From Rhodocyclales bacterium (GTDB lineage: Bacteria; Pseudomonadota; Gammaproteobacteria; Burkholderiales; Rhodocyclaceae), in the NCBI GenBank assembly GCA_021286885.1, contig JAJTBM010000239.1, forward strand, positions 1 through 5,193: a DNA stretch of 5,193 nt, read 5' to 3'. Under the pieces are notes generated by a model. It had not been told where the DNA came from and searched no databases. It saw nothing but the letters and a program-made list of their open reading frames with translations. Made by a program: the position numbers and the translations under genes. This document shows positions 1 through 5,193 of the stretch, piece by piece. How positions within the stretch are numbered: position 1 is the stretch's first letter; every line of letters starts with the position of its first letter.

Positions 1-31
1 CGAAGGATGCAAGGAGGCTGGACGGATTCAT
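1..31 (-). CDS. Possible 5' end of a gene running off the left edge (partial)
   Basis: On the minus strand an ATG at 31-29 opens a frame that stays open to the window edge and reads MNPSSLLASF. A GGAG motif (complement of 36-39) lies four bases upstream. The same GGAG-CATC-ATG arrangement precedes the TetR gene in this window. Ten codons are too few to identify a family. The same bases are also open on the plus strand in two frames, ending at a TGA at 60-62 and a TAG just before base 100, so the 3' end of a plus-strand gene is an alternative. The minus-strand reading is preferred only because of its ribosome-binding site and because it would explain the AT-rich, palindrome-rich DNA upstream. 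Confidence 0.28.
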   Translation of the reverse strand, partial: MNPSSLLASF

Positions 32-257
32 GATGCTCCACACGAATTGCCACGGAATATGACAATTCAAAAGAGTTCAAAACCCGGTCGAGTCTAGGGA
101 GCCCGCCAGCAGCGCTCAAGGCGCGGCGGTTAATATGTGTTATGCATTCGTTGCATGAAAAGATTGTTTATCAAAACAAGTACAAATGAATTATCAGTTG
201 ATATAGCCACGCAATGCGCAGTGCGCCAGTTCACAAATATGCGTTAGGGATTGTTTC
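32..257. other. AT-rich intergenic region with several short palindromes
   Basis: No convincing gene lies here, and the base composition is clearly more AT-rich than in the flanking genes. Several short dyads are visible: GAATTG/CAATTC arms at 44-49 and 63-68; ATGCA-TTCGT-TGCAT at 142-156; TTGTTT-ATCA-AAACAA at 164-179; TATCA-GT-TGATA at 192-203; and GCGCA-G-TGCGC at 216-226. A TTCAAAA direct repeat occurs at 66-72 and 76-82. The left part could be a promoter region for a minus-strand gene starting at 31. The right part is the 3' flank of the DUF429-like gene. No GC-rich hairpin followed by a T run is present, so no intrinsic terminator is called for that gene. No confident -35/-10 pair was found. 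Confidence 0.5.
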
Positions 258-1085
258 TCACCCCACCCCCAAGATCCATCCTTCCATGCGCGCCTGGGCG
301 GCTTCGGGGGACGTGAGGGGCGGATGGAAGTAGCGCGGAAGCAGACCGCGCTGATCCATGTCGGCCAGCCAACGGGCCGTGGCCCAGGCGTCTCGGGCAT
401 CGGGGCCAAGACCCGATGGGGCAGGATAGCGGCGCCGGTAAAGCGATGGATAGGCCTCGACCAGCACCGCCTTGCCGGGGGCCGGCTGCCAGCCATCGAA
501 GGGCCAGATGTGCAGGAAATCGCCGCCCCGCTGGCGCAGGTACTGGAGCCAGGGCAGGCCGGCGAAGGTGGATTTGGCCACGGAGCCCTGCACATCAAAC
601 AGGAACACGCTCTTGGCCCCAGCCGTCCAGGCTTCGGTGAGGCGCAGTTCATGGCTGGCGCCCGGGGGGCGTGGCTGGGCCGGGTAGGCGGCGGGGCGCA
701 GGGCTTCCACGCTGATTTCGGGGAGGTGGCAAGGCCAGTGGGTGGTGAAATCCACCAGAAATGCGGGCCAGTCTGGCAACTGATGGGCCCCAAACCAGCT
801 AAGGGGAAAGGAAAAACCATGATCCAGCCCGGCGATGAAGGGCTCCCGGGCCTCCAGTAGCCCAGCCAGCCAGGCGGCGATGCTGGCGCGACTCCAGTGA
901 CGCCCCTCGGGGGCCGCCACGGGCCGGGGCAGGCCCTCCGCCGGGCTTTGCTCAAACACCTGGAGCCCAGGCAGCCGGCTCCCGGCGGTGGCGGCGCCGG
1001 AGTAGTCAATGCCGATGTAGCGACTAAAACCCGCGTTAAAGAAAGGGGGCTCTGCTGCCGAAAATGGTGTTGCAACGGTCATCAT
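258..1085 (-). CDS. DUF429-like protein of unknown function (RNase H-like fold)
   Basis: This gene encodes 275 residues with no signal peptide or membrane segment, so it is probably cytoplasmic. Visible blocks are IGIDYSGA (residues 24-31), GLDHGFSFP (86-94), FLFDVQGS (161-168), VEAYPSLY (209-216), a DARDAWATARWLADMD helix (229-244) and the C-terminal EGWILGVG. The order Gly-(Ile/Val)-Asp near the N-terminus, a mid-protein Asp, Glu-x-Tyr-Pro, then Asp-x-x-Asp-Ala and a terminal Glu-Gly-Trp-Ile resembles DUF429 proteins, which are predicted to adopt an RNase H-like fold. No biochemical function is established for them to my knowledge. Two adjacent ATG codons (1085 and 1082) are possible starts; neither has a recognisable Shine-Dalgarno sequence, the upstream bases being T-rich. 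The next in-frame ATG is near residue 243, so the N-terminus is constrained. It is divergent from the cupin gene across about 240 bases. The family call is by motif pattern only. Confidence 0.72.
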   Translation of the reverse strand: MMTVATPFSAAEPPFFNAGFSRYIGIDYSGAATAGSRLPGLQVFEQSPAEGLPRPVAAPEGRHWSRASIAAWLAGLLEAREPFIAGLDHGFSFPLSWFGAHQLPDWPAFLVDFTTHWPCHLPEISVEALRPAAYPAQPRPPGASHELRLTEAWTAGAKSVFLFDVQGSVAKSTFAGLPWLQYLRQRGGDFLHIWPFDGWQPAPGKAVLVEAYPSLYRRRYPAPSGLGPDARDAWATARWLADMDQRGLLPRYFHPPLTSPEAAQARMEGWILGVG

Positions 1086-1326
1086 AGGAAAAACAAATCA
1101 GGGTCATGTTTTCATTTAATTGGCCTTAAGCAGGGGGCAGCCCCTATGATCACCCCACTGACTGGATACCCTGAACCCTCCAGACCAGTACCGTTGCTTG
1201 TGGCGCGCCGGGAACAATAACAGCCCCAACACCCAACCGAGAGCATTTGCCCGGCGCTGCCACTTTTTCTACTACCTTCCCTCCTCCTGTCCGGCATACT
1301 GGTCGCACCCCCTGCGGAGTTTGCCT
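1086..1326. other. Divergent intergenic region between DUF429-like and cupin genes
   Basis: These 241 bases separate two divergent genes and should hold both promoters. A small hairpin AGGGG-GCAG-CCCCT is at 1132-1145. An AT-rich patch at about 1105-1128 could supply a minus-strand -10 (TTAAAT on the minus strand). A weak plus-strand candidate is TTGCTT at 1194-1199 with AATAAC at 1216-1221, spacing 16. A pyrimidine-rich run covers about 1262-1290. An open frame in phase with the cupin gene runs back to an ATG at 1198, but its translation resembles no cupin N-terminus and it lacks a ribosome-binding site, so this DNA is treated as untranslated. Confidence 0.45.
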
Positions 1327-1665
1327 GTGCCTGATTCTTATCTCCTCCCCGAAAATCTGTTTGCCCACGCGCCCACCCCCGGCCCCGTGGAGCATTTTGA
1401 AGCCATCATCGAACGCCCGGGGCTACGCATTGAGCGCATCCTCTCCCACCGCCATGCCAGCCCGCCAGACTTTTGGTACGAGCAGCCCCAGGACGAATGG
1501 GTACTGGTGGCCCAAGGTTTTGGGGAACTTGAGTTTTCGGATGGGCGTCTGATCCGGCTCGGCCCTGGCGATCACCTGCTGCTGCCCGCCGGCTGCCGCC
1601 ACCGGGTAGCCGCCACGGGCCCGGACACCGTGTGGCTGGCCGTGCATTTCGACCCCCGTTCCTGA
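1327..1665 (+). CDS. Small single-domain cupin protein
   Basis: This encodes 112 residues. The GTG at 1327 is chosen as start because GGAG at 1316-1319 lies seven bases upstream and the following sequence (VPDSYLLPENLF) looks like the usual N-terminus of short proteobacterial cupins; the ATG at 1198 would add 43 unrelated residues. The cupin barrel is clear. Motif 1 spans about residues 41-68 with His41, His43 and Glu57 (in DEWVLVAQG). Motif 2 spans 81-92 as GDHLLLPAGCRH, matching the G-x5-P-x-G-x2-H pattern with His92. These His/Glu residues could hold one metal ion, although the full set of four canonical ligands is not certain. It ends with TVWLAVHF. The substrate cannot be read from the sequence; such proteins range from small enzymes to ligand sensors. 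It is followed after 20 bases by the MBL-fold hydrolase gene and is probably co-transcribed with it. Confidence 0.8.
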   Translation: MPDSYLLPENLFAHAPTPGPVEHFEAIIERPGLRIERILSHRHASPPDFWYEQPQDEWVLVAQGFGELEFSDGRLIRLGPGDHLLLPAGCRHRVAATGPDTVWLAVHFDPRS

Positions 1666-1685
1666 ATTCATCGGAGAAAAAGCCC

Positions 1686-2654
1686 ATGCTGCGTTCCACC
1701 CTGACTGCCCTCACCCTGGCCTTGGCCAGCTGTTTGCTGCCCCAGGCGCCGGCCTTTGCAGAAGCCGCCCCCATCACCACCCAAGTGCCCGGCTATTACC
1801 GCATGGCCGTGGGTGACATGGAAGTCACCGCCCTCTACGACGGTTATATCGACCTGGACACCAAGCTGCTGAGCGACACCACGCCCGCCGAGGTGCAAAG
1901 CCTGCTGGCCCGCATCTTCGTGAGTGGCGAAAAGGTGCAGACCGCTGTTAACACCTTCTTGGTGAACGTGGGCGGCAAGCTGGTGCTGGTGGATACCGGC
2001 ACCGCCAAGGCCTTCGGCCCCACGCTGGGTTTTGTGGCCGACAATCTGCGCGCCGCCGGCTACCGGCCCGAACAGGTGGATCTGGTGCTGCTCACCCACC
2101 TCCACCCAGACCACGTCAATGGCCTGCTGGATGCCGAGGGCAAGCCCCTGTTCCCCAACGCCCAGATCCGCGTGGCCCAGGCCGAAAGCGATTTCTGGCT
2201 CTCGGAGGCCCAGGCCACCAAGGCCCCGGAAGGACGCCGCCCCATGTTCCAGATGGCCCAGAAAGCCGCCGCACCCTATCAGGCCCATGGCCAATGGGCG
2301 CCCTTCAGCGGCGAGGTCGAACTGGCCCCGGGCATCCGCAGCGTTGCCGCCCCTGGCCACACGGTGGGCCATACCGCTTACCTGCTCGAATCCAAGGGCG
2401 AGCGCCTGCTCATCATTGGCGACACGGTACATAGCTACGCCGTCCAGTTTGCCAAGCCTGACGTGACCATCGAGTTCGACACCGACAAAAAGCAGGCCGC
2501 AGCCACCCGCAAGAAGCTGTTCGCCTGGGCCGCCCAGGACAAGCTCGCGGTGGCCGGCATGCACCTCCCCTTCCCCGGCCTGGGCCACGTCCGTAGCGAA
2601 GGCAAGGCCTACACCTGGGTGCCGGTGGAGTTCAGCCCGATCCGCAAGAAGTAA
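1686..2654 (+). CDS. Exported metallo-beta-lactamase-fold metallo-hydrolase
   Basis: This encodes 322 residues. The ATG at 1686 is the start: GGAG at 1673-1676 lies nine bases upstream and a signal sequence begins at once, whereas the in-frame ATG at 1632 lies inside the cupin gene. Residues 1-25 form a secretion signal ending AFA, with predicted cleavage before Glu26; LASC at 13-16 also fits a lipobox, so a lipoprotein is possible. The metal-binding set of the MBL superfamily is complete: THLHPDH with His138, His140, Asp142 and His143; GHTVGH with His225; GDTVHS with Asp246; and GMHLPFPG with His293. This predicts a di-metal (usually zinc) hydrolase acting in the periplasm. The HxHxDH layout and the YYRMAVGDMEVTALYDG start of the mature part are shared with a common group of proteobacterial MBL hydrolases. 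Lactonase-like activity is possible, but no substrate can be assigned. It is second in a probable two-gene operon with the cupin. Confidence 0.88.
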   Translation: MLRSTLTALTLALASCLLPQAPAFAEAAPITTQVPGYYRMAVGDMEVTALYDGYIDLDTKLLSDTTPAEVQSLLARIFVSGEKVQTAVNTFLVNVGGKLVLVDTGTAKAFGPTLGFVADNLRAAGYRPEQVDLVLLTHLHPDHVNGLLDAEGKPLFPNAQIRVAQAESDFWLSEAQATKAPEGRRPMFQMAQKAAAPYQAHGQWAPFSGEVELAPGIRSVAAPGHTVGHTAYLLESKGERLLIIGDTVHSYAVQFAKPDVTIEFDTDKKQAAATRKKLFAWAAQDKLAVAGMHLPFPGLGHVRSEGKAYTWVPVEFSPIRKK

Positions 2655-2682
2655 GCGTCGCTCGGGTCGAGCGCAATAACAA

Positions 2683-2717
2683 AACGCCCCCCGACGGATC
2701 ACGCGTAGGGGGGCGTT
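2683..2717. terminator. Hairpin terminator between convergent MBL and O-methyltransferase genes
   Basis: Arms AACGCCCCCC (2683-2692) and GGGGGGCGTT (2708-2717) pair perfectly over ten bases, and ACG (2694-2696) with CGT (2704-2706) can extend the helix inside the loop. On the minus strand the hairpin is followed by a T-rich tract (TTTTGTTATT), which suits termination of the O-methyltransferase transcript. On the plus strand the tract is weaker (GTTGTTACGT) but may still end the MBL transcript, whose stop is 28 bases upstream. The hairpin closely resembles the second terminator at 4192-4227. Confidence 0.85.
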
Positions 2718-2764
2718 GTTACGTACTCAGGCGTACAAGCGTTTTCAGTCAAGCCCCAACGGGC

Positions 2765-3427
2765 TCATCCGAGCCGCCAGCTCAACTCCACCTCATCGGC
2801 CAGGGGCACGGAAAGGTAGCCGTTTTCCGGAGCACGCACCCGGGCCACGTAATCGGGGCAGAAGTCGGCATTGTCGGCCAAGATCAATGCCCCCGGGCGC
2901 AGCCGGCCCTCCAGCAGTTCAAGGATGTCTTTGTACAAGCCCTTGGCCCCGTCCAGCAGTACCAGATCAATGCGCTCGGGCAGATTCTGGCGCAGGGTTT
3001 CCAGGGCATCACCGGCGCGGATATCCACCAGATCCAGCAGGCCGGCCTCCTCCAGATGCGCCTGGGCCCGGGCGACTTTAGTGGGCTCGAATTCGGTGGT
3101 GATGAGCTGGCCGCCCCCGTTATCCCGTAGCGCCGCAGCAAGATAAAGGGTCGAGATGCCAAAGGACGTACCAAACTCCACCACATGCCGGGCCTGGGCA
3201 TTGCGGGCCAGCATGTAAAGCAGGGTTCCAGTCGAGCGCGACACAGGCAAGAAGAACTCCCGCAGCTGGCCGTACAGCGCCCGATACTCAGTCTTGCTGC
3301 CCATCAAGCGGGCGCGTTCTTCCTCCGGCACATCGCCCCAGGCAGGGAGCACCTGCTGCTCGGCCTGGGTGTGCAGACGCTCCAGCAGTTGCCGAAGATG
3401 AGGAGATTCAAGGGTATTCATATACAT
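2765..3427 (-). CDS. SAM-dependent, probably metal-dependent O-methyltransferase (COMT/CCoAOMT-like)
   Basis: This encodes 220 residues, a normal length for small class I O-methyltransferases. It is expected to move a methyl group from S-adenosylmethionine to a hydroxyl, typically on a catechol or related phenol, in the cytoplasm. The SAM-binding motif I is VVEFGTSFGISTLYLA (82-97), followed by the acidic end of strand 2 in TTEFEP (Glu112) and by AGDA (Asp140). IDLVLLDGAKGLY (153-165) and ALILADNA (180-187) align with the catechol O-methyltransferase regions that carry the metal ligands, giving Asp159, Asp185 and Asn186; Lys162 matches the catalytic Lys of the Asp-x-x-Lys motif. The ATG at 3427 has AGGAGG (complement of 3435-3440) seven bases upstream; the ATG two codons later is less well spaced. 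It is divergent from the TetR gene across an operator-like repeat array, so repression by that TetR protein is likely. The actual substrate is unknown. Confidence 0.88.
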   Translation of the reverse strand: MYMNTLESPHLRQLLERLHTQAEQQVLPAWGDVPEEERARLMGSKTEYRALYGQLREFFLPVSRSTGTLLYMLARNAQARHVVEFGTSFGISTLYLAAALRDNGGGQLITTEFEPTKVARAQAHLEEAGLLDLVDIRAGDALETLRQNLPERIDLVLLDGAKGLYKDILELLEGRLRPGALILADNADFCPDYVARVRAPENGYLSVPLADEVELSWRLG

Positions 3428-3434
3428 GGGGAGG

Positions 3435-3440
3435 CCTCCT
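3435..3440 (-). promoter_or_regulatory. Ribosome-binding site of the O-methyltransferase gene
   Basis: The minus strand reads a full AGGAGG here, seven bases before the ATG at 3427 and thirteen before the alternative ATG at 3421. This spacing favours the upstream start. Confidence 0.7.
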
Positions 3441-3459
3441 GGCCGTGATGGGGCTTAAA

Positions 3460-3524
3460 ATGCGACGAAACGCGATGAAATACGATGAATTCGTCGCATT
3501 AAATATACGACGCTTTCGTCACAT
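3460..3524. promoter_or_regulatory. Array of 10-bp operator half-sites between divergent O-methyltransferase and tetR genes
   Basis: Six 10-bp elements related to ATGCGAYGAA are visible. Plus orientation: 3460-3469 ATGCGACGAA, 3470-3479 ACGCGATGAA, 3480-3489 ATACGATGAA and 3505-3514 ATACGACGCT. Inverted: 3490-3499 TTCGTCGCAT and 3515-3524 TTCGTCACAT. The first four abut with no spacer. Elements three and four form a 20-bp dyad centred on GAATTC (8 of 10 positions symmetric); elements five and six form a second, weaker dyad (6 of 10), centred 25 bp away. The outermost copies of the first group (3459-3469 and 3490-3500) are perfect 11-bp inverted repeats. TetR dimers typically bind such dyads between divergent genes, so this is inferred to be the operator for the adjacent regulator. 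AT-rich bases at 3499-3507 (TTAAATATA) could contribute a -10, but no convincing promoter pair was identified. Confidence 0.65.
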
Positions 3525-3559
3525 TTCCGATTCGCATTCCCCTGAACGCCAGGAGCATC

Positions 3560-4189
3560 ATGAGCACCCGCCCCAAACCCCGGATTACTGCGCGAAAAGC
3601 CCCCAAACAGGCTCGCTCGACCGAGCTCGTGGCAAGCATTCTGGAAGCTGCTGCTCAGGTTTTGGCCCAGGAAGGGGCCGCCCGCTTCACCACTGCACGG
3701 GTTGCTGAACGGGCCGGCGTGAGTGTGGGTTCGATCTACCAATACTTCCCCAACAAAGCCGCCATACTGTTTCGGCTCCAGGTGAATGAATGGCATCAGA
3801 CCACGGCGCTACTGATCCGCCTGCTGGAAGAGCCCGGCCTGCCGCCCTTCACCCGGCTCAGTAACCTGGTGCGCGCCTTCATTCAATCGGAATGCGCGGA
3901 AGCGCCCATGCGCATCGCCCTGGATGATGCGGCGCCCTTGTATCGGGACGCCCCGGAAACCCGCGAAATCAGGATCCAGGCCGATCAGGCCTGTGCCCGC
4001 TTCATGGCCGAAGCCCTGCCCACGGCCTCTGCGGCCACTCGCCAGCGTGCCACCGAGCTCATCACCATCAGCCTGAGCGCCGGGGGCAAAGCGTTTTCCA
4101 GCCAGCCCCGCAGCGCCGCTGAAATCGATGCGTTTACCCAGGACATGGCCGCCATGTTTTGTGCCTATCTCACACACCTGAACCCATGA
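3560..4189 (+). CDS. TetR/AcrR-family transcriptional regulator
   Basis: This encodes 209 residues, typical for the family. After a basic N-terminal tail (residues 1-18), the DNA-binding domain runs from about 22 to 70: ILEAAAQVLAQEG (27-39), then the helix-turn-helix FTTARVAERAGVSVGSIYQYF (43-63), followed by the usual PNKAAIL. The remaining all-helical part is the ligand-binding and dimerisation domain; it includes DDAAPLYRDAPE near 115-126, seen in some TetR subgroups, but it does not reveal the ligand. The ATG at 3560 follows AGGAG (3551-3555) with a short four-base spacer; no better start is visible. The gene is divergent from the O-methyltransferase, and the 10-bp repeat array between them is its likely binding site, implying repression of the methyltransferase and of itself until a ligand is bound. 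The transcript ends at the hairpin immediately after the stop codon. Confidence 0.9.
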   Translation: MSTRPKPRITARKAPKQARSTELVASILEAAAQVLAQEGAARFTTARVAERAGVSVGSIYQYFPNKAAILFRLQVNEWHQTTALLIRLLEEPGLPPFTRLSNLVRAFIQSECAEAPMRIALDDAAPLYRDAPETREIRIQADQACARFMAEALPTASAATRQRATELITISLSAGGKAFSSQPRSAAEIDAFTQDMAAMFCAYLTHLNP

Positions 4190-4191
4190 AA

Positions 4192-4227
4192 AAAAACGCC
4201 CCCCGGATCACTCCGGGGGGCGTTTTT
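4192..4227. terminator. Strong bidirectional intrinsic terminator between tetR and metK
   Basis: A 16-bp perfect stem (4192-4207 with 4212-4227) encloses the loop TCAC. The GC-rich core CGCCCCCCGGA/TCCGGGGGGCG is flanked by A and T runs, giving a five-T tail on the plus strand and an eight-T tail on the minus strand. It begins just after the tetR stop codon and lies 31 bases beyond the metK stop codon, so it serves both convergent genes. Confidence 0.95.
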
Positions 4228-4258
4228 GCTGGGTGCTGCTGCCTGGGTGCCTGGCGGC

Positions 4259-5193
4259 TTACAGGCCGGCGTCGGCGCGCAGGGCGGCGGCCTTGTCGGT
4301 GTTTTCCCAGGTGAAATCCGCTTCGTCACGGCCAAAGTGGCCGTAGGCGGCAGTGCGGGAGTAGATCGGGCGCAGCAGATCCAGGGTGGCGATGATGGCC
4401 TTGGGGCGCAGATCGAAGTGGGCGCGGATCAGCTCGACGATGCGCTCGTCGGAGATCTTGCCGGTGCCAAAGGTGTTCACCATCAGGCTCACCGGCTTGG
4501 CGACGCCAATAGCGTAGGCCACCTGCACTTCGCACTTGTCGGCCAGACCAGCGGCCACCACGTTCTTGGCCACATAGCGGCCCGCGTAGGCGGCGGAACG
4601 ATCCACCTTGGAGGGATCCTTGCCGGAGAAGGCGCCGCCGCCGTGGTGGGCTGCGCCACCGTAGGTGTCGACGATGATCTTGCGCCCGGTCAGGCCGCAG
4701 TCACCGTTCGGGCCGCCGATCACGAAACGCCCGGTGGGGTTGATCAGGTAGCGGGTGTTGGCGGTGATCATCTCCTTGGGCAGCACGGGCTTGATGACCT
4801 CTTCGATCACGGCCTCGGCGAGCTGGGCATGGCTGATGTCCGGGTGGTGCTGGGTGGAGACGACCACGGTGTCGATGTCCACCGGCTTGCCGTCGACATA
4901 GCGCACGGTCAGCTGGCTCTTGGCATCGGGGCGCAGCCAGGGCAGGCGGCCGTCTTTGCGCAGCTCGCCCTGACGCTGCATGATGCGGTGGGCGTAGTAG
5001 ATCGGGAAGGGCATCAGGCTGGGGGTTTCGTTGGTGGCGAAACCAAACATCAGCCCCTGGTCGCCGGCACCCTGGTCCAGATCCAGGCCTTCGCCCTCAT
5101 TCACGCCCTGGGCGATGTCGGAGGATTGGCGGTTGATGGCGGTGAGCACCGCGCAGCTCTTGTAGTCGAAGCCGATGTCGGAATCGTCGTAGC
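4259..5193 (-). CDS. metK: S-adenosylmethionine synthetase (methionine adenosyltransferase), 5' end outside window
   Basis: MetK makes S-adenosylmethionine from methionine and ATP, releasing phosphate and pyrophosphate; it is a cytoplasmic, normally essential enzyme. About 310 C-terminal codons are present. The frame continues upstream of the GTG at 5149 as [14 protein letters not shown] to the window edge, matching the conserved region before AVLTAI in other MetK proteins, so that GTG is not the start and roughly 80 N-terminal residues are missing. Diagnostic motifs are [10 protein letters not shown] (from 5071 leftward), [31 protein letters not shown], the glycine-rich GGGAFSGKD (4616-4642) followed by [10 protein letters not shown], and the C-terminal TAAYGHFGR. 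The protein ends ADAGL at a TAA codon (4261-4259). The frame is intact. It is convergent with tetR, and a shared hairpin terminator lies just downstream. Its promoter is outside the window. Confidence 0.98.
   Translation of the reverse strand, partial: YDDSDIGFDYKSCAVLTAINRQSSDIAQGVNEGEGLDLDQGAGDQGLMFGFATNETPSLMPFPIYYAHRIMQRQGELRKDGRLPWLRPDAKSQLTVRYVDGKPVDIDTVVVSTQHHPDISHAQLAEAVIEEVIKPVLPKEMITANTRYLINPTGRFVIGGPNGDCGLTGRKIIVDTYGGAAHHGGGAFSGKDPSKVDRSAAYAGRYVAKNVVAAGLADKCEVQVAYAIGVAKPVSLMVNTFGTGKISDERIVELIRAHFDLRPKAIIATLDLLRPIYSRTAAYGHFGRDEADFTWENTDKAAALRADAGL

Noticed and set aside
30..62. A ten-codon plus-strand open frame (MMLHTNCHGI) after AAGGAGG at 11-17
   Set aside because: The spacer of 12 bases is long, the peptide matches nothing, and the frame is also open to the left edge, so it could be a gene tail; not enough to call a leader peptide.
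324..860. A 178-codon plus-strand open frame antisense to the DUF429-like gene
   Set aside because: No family resemblance and no ribosome-binding site; it is opposite a credible gene.
194..1075. A 293-codon minus-strand open frame overlapping the DUF429-like gene
   Set aside because: Its translation is rich in Pro, Arg, Ser and Cys with no motif, as expected for an off-frame reading of GC-rich DNA; the 258-1085 frame carries recognisable conserved blocks.
1194..1221. Candidate promoter TTGCTT/AATAAC upstream of the cupin gene
   Set aside because: Weak match to consensus and over 100 bases from the start codon; mentioned with the intergenic region but not called as a promoter.
1198..1326. 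Upstream extension of the cupin gene to an ATG at 1198
   Set aside because: The extra 43 residues do not look like a cupin N-terminus and no ribosome-binding site precedes the ATG, whereas the GTG at 1327 has GGAG seven bases upstream.
1632..1685. Upstream ATG for the MBL hydrolase
   Set aside because: It lies inside the cupin gene and would bury the signal peptide behind 18 polar residues; the ATG at 1686 has a ribosome-binding site.
1668..2702. A 344-codon minus-strand open frame antisense to the MBL hydrolase
   Set aside because: Gly/His/Ala-rich translation with no domain; it also runs through the terminator hairpin. The plus strand carries the full MBL metal-binding set.
3460..3524. 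Repeat array considered as a CRISPR
   Set aside because: The units are 10 bp, mostly abutting and in mixed orientation, without spacers; this fits operator half-sites rather than CRISPR repeats.
5147..5149. GTG as the metK start codon
   Set aside because: The frame continues upstream as conserved MetK sequence to the window edge, so this is an internal valine codon.

Overview
The window is a GC-rich stretch of bacterial chromosome. Codon usage, GGAG/AGGAGG ribosome-binding sites and the MetK protein sequence suggest a betaproteobacterium, perhaps of the Rhodocyclales. That placement is an inference from remembered MetK sequences, not from a search. No tRNA, rRNA, insertion sequence, integrase or CRISPR array is visible.

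Layout from left to right. Bases 1-257 are AT-rich and carry several short palindromes; a gene may start at base 31 on the minus strand and run off the left edge. A minus-strand gene (258-1085) encodes a DUF429-like protein with an RNase H-like fold. It is divergent from a plus-strand pair: a small single-domain cupin (1327-1665, GTG start) and, 20 bases later, an exported metallo-beta-lactamase-fold hydrolase (1686-2654). A strong hairpin terminator (about 2683-2717) separates this pair from a convergent O-methyltransferase gene on the minus strand (2765-3427).

The O-methyltransferase is transcribed divergently from a TetR/AcrR-family regulator (3560-4189). The 132 bases between them hold the most striking signal in the window: at least six 10-bp half-sites resembling ATGCGAYGAA. 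Three are in tandem and pair with inverted copies to give two 20-bp dyads. This looks like an operator for the TetR protein, placed to control both genes. The methyltransferase keeps the metal-binding Asp and Asp-Asn residues of catechol/caffeoyl-CoA O-methyltransferases, so a TetR-controlled methylation of a catechol-like or phenolic compound is a reasonable hypothesis.

A second, near-ideal bidirectional terminator (4192-4227) separates tetR from the convergent metK (S-adenosylmethionine synthetase), whose 5' end lies beyond the right edge. MetK makes the methyl donor the O-methyltransferase would use, but the genes are separately transcribed and the neighbourhood may be incidental. Most of the window is ordinary accessory and housekeeping content. 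The operator array is the best candidate for something undescribed.
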